Position numbers and translations under genes: made by a program
Part shown: positions 36,994-45,228 of the stretch, piece by piece
Numbering within the stretch: position 1 is the stretch's first letter
Layout of the letters: each line of letters starts with the position of its first letter
Notes under the pieces: model-generated
Told to the model about the DNA's origin: nothing
The model's input: the letters and a program-made list of their open reading frames with translations, nothing else
Database searches by the model: none
From: Aggregatibacter kilianii
GTDB lineage: Bacteria > Pseudomonadota > Gammaproteobacteria > Enterobacterales > Pasteurellaceae
Direction of reading: 5' to 3'
NCBI RefSeq assembly: GCF_003129965.1
Contig: NZ_NRCJ01000012.1
Location: forward strand, 1 to 64,000
DNA length: 64,000 nt

Positions 36994-39900
36994 ATGAAAT
37001 TTACCGATATATTTATTCGACGCCCGGTACTTGCGGTTTCAATCAGCCTGTTAATTATCATCCTTGGCTTGCAGGCGATTTCCAAACTGGCGGTGCGTGA
37101 ATATCCTAAAATGACCACAACCGTAATTCAGGTTTCTACCGCTTATCCCGGCGCGGATGCCAATTTGATTCAGGCGTTTGTTACCTCGAAAATTGAAGAA
37201 GCGGTAGCGCAGGCGGACAACGTGGATTATATGTCTTCCACCAGTAGTCCTAGCAGTTCTACCATTACGGTGAAAATGAAGTTAAATACCGATCCGAACG
37301 CGGCACTTGCCGATGTGCTGGCGAAGGTTAACTCCGTGCGTTCCGAGTTACCAAGCGGTATTGAAGACCCAACTGTGACCTCTTCAACCGGTGGTTCGGG
37401 GATTATGTATATTAGTTTCCGCTCCAACAAATTAGATGCCAGCCAGGTAACCGACTATATTCAGCGTGTGGTAAAACCGCAGTTCTTTACCGTTGAAGGG
37501 GTGGCGAGTGTCGAAATTTTCGGTGCGTCCGAATACGCGCTACGTATTTGGTTGGATCCGCAAAAAATGGCGGCGCAAAATCTTTCTGCGACGCAAGTGA
37601 TGTCCGCGTTGTCTGCAAATAACGTGCAAACGGCAGCGGGTAACGACAACGGTTTTTACGTGGTCTATAAAAACAAAGTGGATACCACCACCAAATCTGT
37701 GGATGAATTAAGCAAGCTCATTGTGTATTCCAGTGGCGATAAATTGGTGCGCTTGCGTGATATTGCGGATATTGAACTGAATAAATCCAGCGATAATGCC
37801 CGTGCGGTTGCCAATGGTTCCGACTCCGTGGTGTTGGCGATTAATCCGACGTCTTCCGCGAATCCGTTAACTGTGGCGGAAAAAATCCTGCCGTTGTATG
37901 AAAGCATTAAAAATAATTTACCGGATACGATTCAAACGGACATTTTATATGACCGCACTATCGCCATTAATAACTCCATCGACGAAGTGGTGAAAACTAT
38001 TATTGAGGCGACCATTATCGTATTGGTGGTGATCACCATGTTTATCGGTTCCTTCCGTGCGATTTTGATTCCGGTGATTACCATTCCGATTTCCCTTATC
38101 GGGGTAATCATGATGCTGCAAACTCTGGATTTCTCCATTAACCTGATGACCTTACTTGCCTTGATTTTGGCAATCGGTTTGGTGGTGGATGACGCCATTG
38201 TGGTATTGGAAAACGTAGACCGTCACATTAAGCTCGGTGAAACGCCGTTCCGTGCGGCGATTATCGGTACCCGTGAAATTGCCGTGCCGGTCATTTCCAT
38301 GACTATCGCCCTGATTGCGGTATATTCTCCGATGGCGTTAATGGGCGGAATTACCGGAACCTTGTTCAAAGAGTTCGCCTTAACCCTTGCGGGTGCGGTG
38401 TTTATTTCCGGTATCGTGGCGTTGACCCTTTCGCCGATGATGACCAGTAAATTGCTGAAAGATCACGACAAACCAAGCAAATTGGAAGAACGTGTGAACC
38501 GCACCTTAACCAAGGTCAATAATATTTACGCGTACATTTTGGATTTAGTGATGATGAACCGTAAATGTATGTTGGTGTTTGCGGCAATTATTTTTGCTAC
38601 GTTGCCGGTGCTGTTTAAATCCCTTTCCAGCGAACTCACGCCGGCAGAAGATAAAGGCGCGTTCCTTGCCATCGGTTCTGCCCCTTCTAACGTGAACGTG
38701 GATTACGTGCAGGCAGCAATGGCGCCGTATCAAGAAATCTTAACCAACACGCCGGAGGTACAGTTTGCCATGACCATTTCCGGTGTGCCGAGTACCAACC
38801 AATCCCTGAACGTGGTGACGTTAAAAGATTGGAGCGAGCGTTCTAAAAGCCAGGCGCAAGTGTTGGCCGAGTTGAACAACAAAGCGAAAGCCATTCCTGA
38901 AGTATCCGTCAGTGGCTTCGCCTTCCCGGAAATTGACACCGGGGAACAAGGCCCGCCAATTGGTTTCGTGATCAGTACTTCGAAAGATTATGCAGATTTA
39001 GCGAATGTCGCCGGCAAATTCTTAGAGGCCATGCAAAAATCAGGTAAATTCGTTTACACCGATTTGGATTTGAAATTTGATACGGCACAAATGCACATTA
39101 AAATCGACCGTGAAAAAGCCAGCACTTACGGCATCACCATGCAACAAATCAGTACCACATTGGGAAGTTTCCTTTCTGCGGCGACGGTTGAGCGTGTGGA
39201 TATTGACGGTCGTGCCTATAAGATTATTTCCCAGGTAAAACGTGAAAACCGTTTATCACCGGAAAGCTGGAATAATTACTATGTCAGCGCAGCAAATGGC
39301 ACTTCCGTTCCGTTAAGCAGCTTAATCACGATGACCTTGGAACCGCAACCAAGCTCTTTACCGCGTTTCAGCCAGTTAAACTCTGCGGTGATCAGCGCCG
39401 TACCAATGCCGGGTTCTTCCATCGGCGATGCCATCCAATGGTTGCAGGACAGCGCGACGGATTTGTTACCGCAAGGTTATAATTACGACTTCAAAGGCGA
39501 AGCGCGTCAGTTGGTGCAAGAAGGCAATGCCTTGGCGGTGACTTTCGTGTTGGCGGTGATCATCATTTTCTTGGTGTTGGCGATTCAGTTCGAATCCATT
39601 CGCGATCCGCTGGTTATCATGATTTCCGTACCATTGGCGATCAGTGGGGCATTGTTGGCACTGAACTTCTTCGGCTTTATCGGTGTGGCGGGCAGTACCC
39701 TGAACATCTATTCTCAAGTGGGCTTGATTACACTGGTCGGCTTAATCACCAAACACGGTATTTTGATGTGTGAAGTGGCGAAAGAAGAGCAGCTAAATCA
39801 CGGTAAAACCCGTATTGAAGCCATTACCGAAGCGGCAAAAGTGCGGTTACGTCCGATTCTGATGACCACCGCCGCGATGATTGCAGGTCTTATTCCGTTG

Positions 39901-40092
39901 CTTTATGCAACAGGCGCGGGCGCGGTATCCCGTTTCAGTATCGGTATCGTGATCGTTGCAGGCTTGGCAATCGGTACGCTGTTTACCTTGTTTGTGTTGC
40001 CGGTGATTTACTCTTACATTGCAAGCGAACACAAGCCGTTACCGGAATTTGATGAAAGTATCAAGCCGATTGAAGGCGAGATTAATCATTAA
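36994..40092 (+). CDS. acrB: RND multidrug efflux pump AcrB-like
   Basis: The 1032-residue protein is a full-length HAE-1/AcrB-type transporter with twelve helices in two repeats and two large periplasmic loops. The proton-relay Asp pair in helix 4 appears in AIGLVVDDAIVVLENVDRH, and GFAFPEIDTGEQGPPIGF lies in the second loop. It opens MKFTDIFIRRPVLAVSISLL. It exports dyes, detergents and antibiotics with AcrA. A terminator built from two uptake signals follows. In Haemophilus the homologue sets basal macrolide tolerance. Confidence 0.95.
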   Translation: MKFTDIFIRRPVLAVSISLLIIILGLQAISKLAVREYPKMTTTVIQVSTAYPGADANLIQAFVTSKIEEAVAQADNVDYMSSTSSPSSSTITVKMKLNTDPNAALADVLAKVNSVRSELPSGIEDPTVTSSTGGSGIMYISFRSNKLDASQVTDYIQRVVKPQFFTVEGVASVEIFGASEYALRIWLDPQKMAAQNLSATQVMSALSANNVQTAAGNDNGFYVVYKNKVDTTTKSVDELSKLIVYSSGDKLVRLRDIADIELNKSSDNARAVANGSDSVVLAINPTSSANPLTVAEKILPLYESIKNNLPDTIQTDILYDRTIAINNSIDEVVKTIIEATIIVLVVITMFIGSFRAILIPVITIPISLIGVIMMLQTLDFSINLMTLLALILAIGLVVDDAIVVLENVDRHIKLGETPFRAAIIGTREIAVPVISMTIALIAVYSPMALMGGITGTLFKEFALTLAGAVFISGIVALTLSPMMTSKLLKDHDKPSKLEERVNRTLTKVNNIYAYILDLVMMNRKCMLVFAAIIFATLPVLFKSLSSELTPAEDKGAFLAIGSAPSNVNVDYVQAAMAPYQEILTNTPEVQFAMTISGVPSTNQSLNVVTLKDWSERSKSQAQVLAELNNKAKAIPEVSVSGFAFPEIDTGEQGPPIGFVISTSKDYADLANVAGKFLEAMQKSGKFVYTDLDLKFDTAQMHIKIDREKASTYGITMQQISTTLGSFLSAATVERVDIDGRAYKIISQVKRENRLSPESWNNYYVSAANGTSVPLSSLITMTLEPQPSSLPRFSQLNSAVISAVPMPGSSIGDAIQWLQDSATDLLPQGYNYDFKGEARQLVQEGNALAVTFVLAVIIIFLVLAIQFESIRDPLVIMISVPLAISGALLALNFFGFIGVAGSTLNIYSQVGLITLVGLITKHGILMCEVAKEEQLNHGKTRIEAITEAAKVRLRPILMTTAAMIAGLIPLLYATGAGAVSRFSIGIVIVAGLAIGTLFTLFVLPVIYSYIASEHKPLPEFDESIKPIEGEINH

Positions 40093-40113
40093 CCAAATTT
40101 GTTTGTAGAACCC

Positions 40114-40149
40114 ACCGCACTTTTGAGCAATCAAAGTGCGGTTTTTTAT
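40114..40149. terminator. Paired uptake signals forming the acrB terminator
   Basis: ACCGCACTTTTGA (40114-40126) and TCAAAGTGCGGT (40131-40142) pair with one bulged T, followed by TTTTTATT. Confidence 0.88.
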
Positions 40150-40238
40150 TGGACAAATTTTAGTAACGTTATATTTCAAAGCATATAGTGTTGCAGTAAA
40201 ATTTATCGCCGAAAACAACCGCACTTTTAGGACACCTC

Positions 40239-41039
40239 ATGACCATTTACGACATCGATTTTAACACCCTCTACAAACAACACCTCATTCACTGCAATCA
40301 TTACAATTTACCGCCTGAAAAATGGGACAAAAAAGCCGTGAAAATGGCGGAAAATCTGGTGGGCAAAGCCAGCCGTTATAATAAACAATTATTGGAAGCC
40401 ATGCAGGTGCAACCAAACGAAAGCGTGCTGGACATCGGCTGCGGGCCGGGCACCTTCGCCATTCCGTTGGCGCAGCAGGGAAGCCCGGTGTATGCCTTGG
40501 ATTACAGCGCGGGTATGCTTGATGTGCTGGCGGGATATAAACAAAAGATGCAATTGGATAATTTAACCTTAATCCGTCGTTCTTGGGCGGAGAATTGGGA
40601 CGACGTGCCGCAGGCGGATATCGTATTGGCATCCCGTTCTACGCTGGTGGATGATTTGGACGACATGATCGATAAACTCCGTGCCAAGGCGAAAAAGCGG
40701 GTGTATCTCACTTCTGTTACCCAACGTCATTTTTTAGACGAGGGCGTGTTTGCCGCTATCGGTCGCGACGACATCGGTTTCCCGACCTATATTTACTTGC
40801 TGAATCGGCTTTATCAAAAGGGCATTCAAGCCAACCTGAATTTCATCGAAACGGAATCCGGTCGTTTTATGGGCGAAACCTATGAAGATTTGCTCAATTC
40901 CGTGGAATTTTCCCTTGGTCCGTTAAATGAAAAAGAAAAAGAGGGCTTGGCGGCATTTTATCGGCAGAAACAGAAGCGTAATGAGCCTATTGAACATGGA
41001 CAGCGTAAGTGGGCATTGATTTGGTGGAATGTGGAATGA
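40239..41039 (+). CDS. Class I SAM-dependent methyltransferase, substrate unknown
   Basis: The 266-residue protein has the SAM-binding motif I VLDIGCGPGTFAIPLA near residue 65, motif II YALDYSAGMLDVL, and a later ADIVLASRSTLVDD. It has no membrane segment. The family is broad (methyltransferase type 11/25) and the sequence does not reveal a substrate. It stands alone between the efflux operon and the Dyp peroxidase, with an uptake signal just before its ribosome site. An H. influenzae homologue exists but is uncharacterised. Confidence 0.8.
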   Translation: MTIYDIDFNTLYKQHLIHCNHYNLPPEKWDKKAVKMAENLVGKASRYNKQLLEAMQVQPNESVLDIGCGPGTFAIPLAQQGSPVYALDYSAGMLDVLAGYKQKMQLDNLTLIRRSWAENWDDVPQADIVLASRSTLVDDLDDMIDKLRAKAKKRVYLTSVTQRHFLDEGVFAAIGRDDIGFPTYIYLLNRLYQKGIQANLNFIETESGRFMGETYEDLLNSVEFSLGPLNEKEKEGLAAFYRQKQKRNEPIEHGQRKWALIWWNVE

Positions 41040-41072
41040 AAAGTGCGGTCACAAAAAACAACGTTTTTTGAA

Positions 41073-41126
41073 CGTTGGCTTTGCCAACGGCCCCAACGGG
41101 GCGAATAAATCACCTTAGTGATTTAT
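41073..41126. repeat. Cluster of three adjacent hairpins
   Basis: CGTTGGC/GCCAACG (loop TTT), GCCCC/GGGGC (loop AAC) and ATAAATCAC/GTGATTTAT (loop CTTA) follow one another with no more than two bases between them. They lie between the methyltransferase and the convergent Dyp peroxidase gene. They are too dense for one terminator and resemble a REP-like palindromic unit. Confidence 0.6.
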
Positions 41127-41184
41127 GAGTAATTTTTCAATGTGTTTTTATGTGAGGCGGGTCCTGTGCCCGCCCGTGAAATCC

Positions 41185-42117
41185 TTATTCCGAAAATTCA
41201 TCCAACATATCCAATGTCGGCACGAAAAATAAGGTACCGGTTTTGGCGTGGCTGAAATCTAAAATGCGGTCGTAGTTGCCTTTCGGCTTGCCGATAAACA
41301 TATTGGATAGCATTTTTTGCACGGTTTTGAAGGTGCTGGCGTAGCTGATGAAGTAAGTGCCCATTTCATTGGCGCCGGCGTTGCCGAACGGCATATTGTC
41401 GCGTACCACTTTCAAATCGTCGCCCACATTCGCCAAAGCAACGTGGGAGTTGCTTGGTTTGCTGTCGTCATCCAATTCAATGTCGTCCTGTTTGGTGCGT
41501 CCGATGACTTTTTCTTGCTCGCTCACCGGTAATTTGCGCCACGCGTTCATGTCATGCACATATTTCTGTACGAATAAATAACTGCCACCTTTATATTCCG
41601 GATCTTCATCGCCGATAATGGCAAAAAATTCCCGTTCTTTCGGTGTTTGCGGATTTTCCGTGCCGTCCACGAAACCGAGAATGGAACGTCCGTCCCAATA
41701 ACGAAAGCCGTGCACTTCTTCCACGCAATCGGCGACTTCGTGTAGCAAATCGGTAATCACGGCGGAAATGTCATACACCAAGCTTTTTTCTACGGCGCGA
41801 ATGTGAAAATGCAGGTCGCCGCGGGTAGATACCGCCGTGTGTTTTTCGCCTTTAATGGGTTTGAATTCCGCCAATTCTTTTGGCAGCGGTTGCGGTAAAT
41901 CCAATTGTCGCCACGCCTGATAGCCGATGCCCATGACGCAACTGGCGGCACTATGCGGAAAGCGGTTATTGGTTGAATTATTAATGTTTAACATTAATGC
42001 GCACAGGCGTTTGAATGTGTCTTTCACCTCCACGCCGTCTTTAAAATTCCACACCATAAACACCGTATTGGCATTGGGTTCATCGGTGACTTTTTGCGGT
42101 TGTGCAGCAAATTCCAT
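41185..42117 (-). CDS. Dyp-type heme peroxidase (YfeX-like)
   Basis: From ATG 42117 (preceded by GAGGAC) the protein is 310 residues. It carries the Dyp signature GFVDGTENP with the catalytic Asp, a proximal His in SNSHVALAN-type context, and a conserved Arg (VVRDNMPFG). There is no signal peptide, so it is cytoplasmic like E. coli YfeX. Family members oxidise dyes and porphyrinogens with peroxide. A role in heme handling is proposed for YfeX but debated. Frames extending to 42186 add a non-conserved leader. Confidence 0.9.
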   Translation of the reverse strand: MEFAAQPQKVTDEPNANTVFMVWNFKDGVEVKDTFKRLCALMLNINNSTNNRFPHSAASCVMGIGYQAWRQLDLPQPLPKELAEFKPIKGEKHTAVSTRGDLHFHIRAVEKSLVYDISAVITDLLHEVADCVEEVHGFRYWDGRSILGFVDGTENPQTPKEREFFAIIGDEDPEYKGGSYLFVQKYVHDMNAWRKLPVSEQEKVIGRTKQDDIELDDDSKPSNSHVALANVGDDLKVVRDNMPFGNAGANEMGTYFISYASTFKTVQKMLSNMFIGKPKGNYDRILDFSHAKTGTLFFVPTLDMLDEFSE

Positions 42118-42191
42118 GGTTTTGTCCTCTGTCTGAAAAGTAATCGTTAGGTGCGTTATTATAAGAAAGCCGATTGGATTTTTCAAAGCAT

Positions 42192-42214
42192 AACGCCTTG
42201 ACGAATCAGGCGTT
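42192..42214. repeat. Hairpin upstream of the Dyp peroxidase gene
   Basis: AACGCCT and AGGCGTT form a seven-base-pair stem with a nine-base loop between the divergent Dyp and corA genes. It may be part of the promoter region. Confidence 0.4.
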
Positions 42215-42239
42215 CAGGCGTAACATTGCGCGCGATTTA

Positions 42240-42545
42240 GTAACAAGAGGACACACACTTTGGACAGTCACAGTCGATACCGAACGGAGTTTTCACTGTA
42301 ACTATCGCCCGTCTCACTTATCGGCGATGGTTTAGTCGGTAAGTTTCTTTTACCTTTCTCTTTTTCGGCATCTTTTTCGTCAGACGAAAATTTGCAAAAA
42401 ATTCATTCATTACCGCTTTCTTTTTTGTCGTTAAAAAACACGCGTAAAAACGACCGCACTTTTGATCGCTGTTGTCTTGTAATGTCTTATTCGTTTGATG
42501 TTTTGTTCATCGTGTTGTGCGATATCCAACCGGGAGTATGACAAA
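42240..42545 (+). promoter_or_regulatory. Long structured leader upstream of corA
   Basis: The 428 bases between the Dyp start and corA hold no gene but several hairpins on the corA strand. They are AGTCACAGT/ACTGTAACT (42266-42303, one mismatch), ATCGCC/GGCGAT (42304-42328), GGTAA/TTACC (42338-42354) and TTTTCGTC/GACGAAAA (42374-42390). A pyrimidine-rich stretch (42343-42377) lies between the last two. A minimal frame ATG-GTT-TAG begins at 42326. An uptake signal sits at about 42451. The pattern fits a regulatory 5' leader, perhaps magnesium-responsive, but I recognise no known riboswitch. Confidence 0.45.
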
Positions 42546-43493
42546 ATGATAAATGCCTTTGCCCTTGAAGATGCCCGCCTGGTTCGCATTGACGAAACCA
42601 CCGAGCCGTTAAACACCGCCATTTGGATCGATTTGTTGGAACCGACCGTGGAAGAGCGTGAAACGTTGCAGGAAAATTTGGGTCAGAGTTTGGCATCGTT
42701 TCTGGAATTGGAAGACATTGAAGCGTCCGCGCGTTTTTTTGAAGACGAAGACGGCTTGCACCTTCACTCGTTTTTTTATTGTGAAGATGAAAACGACTAT
42801 GCGGATTTAGCCAGCGTGGCGTTTACCATTCGCGACGGGCGTTTATTTACCCTGCGCGATCGCGAATTGCCGGCGTTCCGTTTATATCGTATGCGTTCCC
42901 GCAATCAGCGTTTAATCGAATGTAATTCCTACGAATTATTGCTGGATTTATTTGAAACTAAAATCGAGCAGTTGGCGGACGTGATTGAAAACGTGTACGC
43001 AGATTTGGAAAAATTAAGTCGCGTGGTGTTAAACGGAACGCAAGGCGAGGCCTTTGACGAAGCCTTGGCGACCCTAACGGAACAAGAAGACACCAGTTCC
43101 AAAGTGCGTTTGTGCTTGATGGATACGCAGCGCGCGTTAAGTTTCTTGGTGCGCAAAACCCGCTTGCCGGCAAATCAGTTGGAGCAGGCGCGTGAAATTT
43201 TACGAGACATTGAGTCCTTACAGCCGCATAATGAGTCCCTGTTCCAAAAAGTGAACTTTTTACTGCAAGCGGCGATGGGTTTTATCAATATCGAACAAAA
43301 CCGTATTATCAAAATCTTCTCCGTTGTATCGGTGATTTTTCTGCCGCCGACCTTGGTGGCGTCCAACTACGGCATGAACTTCAGCGATATGCCGGAGCTC
43401 GGGTTAAAATTCGGTTATCCAATGGCATTGGGATTAATGGCACTGGCGGCATTTGCGCCGTACTGGTATTTCAAACGCAAAGGCTGGTTATAA
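42546..43493 (+). CDS. corA: Magnesium/cobalt transport protein CorA
   Basis: The 315-residue protein starts at ATG 42546 ([12 protein letters not shown], aligned with E. coli MLSAFQLEN), with GGGAG upstream. A longer frame to 42498 adds a Cys-rich leader unlike the family. It has the cytoplasmic funnel with [14 protein letters not shown], the long stalk helix ([25 protein letters not shown]), and two C-terminal membrane helices with the pore motif YGMNF. CorA is a pentameric Mg2+ channel of the inner membrane. yggT follows 14 bases later. Confidence 0.96.
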   Translation: MINAFALEDARLVRIDETTEPLNTAIWIDLLEPTVEERETLQENLGQSLASFLELEDIEASARFFEDEDGLHLHSFFYCEDENDYADLASVAFTIRDGRLFTLRDRELPAFRLYRMRSRNQRLIECNSYELLLDLFETKIEQLADVIENVYADLEKLSRVVLNGTQGEAFDEALATLTEQEDTSSKVRLCLMDTQRALSFLVRKTRLPANQLEQAREILRDIESLQPHNESLFQKVNFLLQAAMGFINIEQNRIIKIFSVVSVIFLPPTLVASNYGMNFSDMPELGLKFGYPMALGLMALAAFAPYWYFKRKGWL

Positions 43494-43507
43494 TTTAAGG
43501 ATACAGC

Positions 43508-44068
43508 ATGAATTCAATTCAATTTCTTATTGCGACGGCGATTAGCGTCTATAGTTTTATTTTAATTTTACGCACTTGGTTTCAACTGGCAGGCGTGGAT
43601 TTTTACAATCCGTTATCACAAGCCTTAGTCAAAGCTACTCAGCCGGTGGTCTCGCCGTTAAGTAAATTCGCGCCGACGGTAAAAGGCGTGAACACCGCCG
43701 CATTATTGGCGTGCTTCATTCTAGGCTTAGTGAAATTCCCATTATTAAATCTGTTCGGCATGATCGGCGGTGCATCCTTGTTTGAATACGCCATTATCGG
43801 TGTATTAAGCGTGGTACACAGCATCGGTGAAGCCGTTTTTTATGTGTTACTGGTGGGCGCGATTTTAAGCTGGTTTAATCGCGGTGCAGGGCAGGCGCAA
43901 TATATTTTGTATCAATTGAGCGAACCCGTATTACGCCCTGTGCGTAAAATCCTGCCGAATACCGGCATGATCGATTTTTCGCCGATGGTGGTGGTTTTCG
44001 TATTGTACTTACTGAATCGCGTGTTATATGACCTATTTGACGGGCTTTGGGTCGCCGCCGCGTTTTAA
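43508..44068 (+). CDS. yggT: YggT family integral membrane protein
   Basis: The 186-residue protein has four to five membrane helices arranged as two YggT repeats ([34 protein letters not shown] and a second copy with [14 protein letters not shown]). Its biochemical role is not established; in E. coli it affects osmotic tolerance. The corA-yggT-yggU order puts it in one operon with its usual partner YggU. Confidence 0.9.
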   Translation: MNSIQFLIATAISVYSFILILRTWFQLAGVDFYNPLSQALVKATQPVVSPLSKFAPTVKGVNTAALLACFILGLVKFPLLNLFGMIGGASLFEYAIIGVLSVVHSIGEAVFYVLLVGAILSWFNRGAGQAQYILYQLSEPVLRPVRKILPNTGMIDFSPMVVVFVLYLLNRVLYDLFDGLWVAAAF

Positions 44069-44094
44069 GGTTCACCAAGTTTAAGGTAAAAGGT

Positions 44095-44388
44095 ATGGCG
44101 GCAGTAGAACGAAACGGCGCAGATTTGCGCCTTAGAATTTTCTTGCAACCGAAAGCCGCCAAAGATCAGATCGTCGGATTACATGACGACGAATTGAAAA
44201 TCAGCATCACCGCACCTCCTGTGGATGGGCAAGCTAACGCCCATCTGCTTAAATTCCTCAGTAAACTCTTCAAAGTTCCCAAAAGCAGCATTGTGCTGGA
44301 AAAAGGCGAACTTAATCGCCATAAACAGGTTCTAATTCCTAGCCCTAAACTTATTCCGCCGCAAATTGAATCTTATTTGAGGCCATAA
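44095..44388 (+). CDS. yggU: YggU family protein (DUF167)
   Basis: The 97-residue protein contains the DUF167 core [43 protein letters not shown] chose ATG 44095, which has AAAAGG upstream; the longer frame from 44047 overlaps yggT and is not conserved. Function is unknown and no catalytic site is evident. It follows yggT by 26 bases, a conserved association. Confidence 0.93.
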   Translation: MAAVERNGADLRLRIFLQPKAAKDQIVGLHDDELKISITAPPVDGQANAHLLKFLSKLFKVPKSSIVLEKGELNRHKQVLIPSPKLIPPQIESYLRP

Positions 44389-44504
44389 AGTTCGGTTGAA
44401 TATAAGGACGTTTTTTACTGGACAAAAAACGAAATAAGCGGAAAATGGGCAACCAAATTACAACTTATTCTTATTTCTCATGATGTTATTGCAAGGAGAC
44501 TTCA

Positions 44505-45164
44505 ATGAGCGTTACCAAACAGCAAGTATTAGACGCCTTTCATTTTCGTTGCGCCACGCGCTATTACGATCCCGCCCGCAAAATCAGCAAAGACGATTTT
44601 GACTATATTTTAGAACTTGGACGTTTATCCCCAAGCTCCGTCGGCTCCGAGCCCTGGCAGTTTTTAGTGATTCAAAACCCTGAATTACGCCAAGCCTTAA
44701 AACCGGTAAGCTGGGGCATGGCAACCCAATTGGACGACGCCAGCCATGTCGTGGTGATTTTAGCCAATAAAAATATGCGTTACGATTCCGAAGATTTTAG
44801 AGAGAACCTAGTGCGTCGCGGCTTAACAGAAGAGCAAATTCAAACTAACATGGCGACTTACCAACGTTTCCAAACGGAACACATAAATGTGCTGGAAAAC
44901 GACCGCACTTTATTCGACTGGGCGAGCAAACAAACCTATATCGCCCTTGCCAACATGATGACCGGCGCCGCGCTGATCGGCATCGACAGCTGCCCGATTG
45001 AAGGTTTTAACTATGCGGAAGTGAACCGCATTCTGGCGCAAACCGGCGCTTATGATGCGGAAAAATATGCGGTTTCCGTGGCAGCAACGTTCGGCTATCG
45101 CGCCAAAGACATTCGCCCGAAAGCCCGCAAACCGCTCAACGAAATTGTTCATTGGATCGAATAA
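44505..45164 (+). CDS. NAD(P)H-dependent nitroreductase, NfsB/YdgI-like
   Basis: The 219-residue flavoprotein matches the nitroreductase family: FRCATRYYDPARKISKDDF and GRLSPSSVGSEPWQFLVI form the FMN phosphate site, and ALIGIDSCPIEGF closes the C-terminal region. Enzymes of this type reduce nitro compounds and quinones with NAD(P)H as FMN dimers. The physiological substrate is not known. It stands alone with AAGGAG before its ATG. An uptake signal lies in frame near 44901. Confidence 0.9.
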   Translation: MSVTKQQVLDAFHFRCATRYYDPARKISKDDFDYILELGRLSPSSVGSEPWQFLVIQNPELRQALKPVSWGMATQLDDASHVVVILANKNMRYDSEDFRENLVRRGLTEEQIQTNMATYQRFQTEHINVLENDRTLFDWASKQTYIALANMMTGAALIGIDSCPIEGFNYAEVNRILAQTGAYDAEKYAVSVAATFGYRAKDIRPKARKPLNEIVHWIE

Positions 45165-45228
45165 CTTATTATGAGTCCGTTCTGCGTGAATCGCGCATGA
45201 GCGGATTTATTCCATTTGGAGACTTGGA

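Noticed and set aside
42495-42545. N-terminal extension of CorA rich in Cys
   Set aside because: The extension is not in the family, and GGGAG lies before the ATG at 42546.
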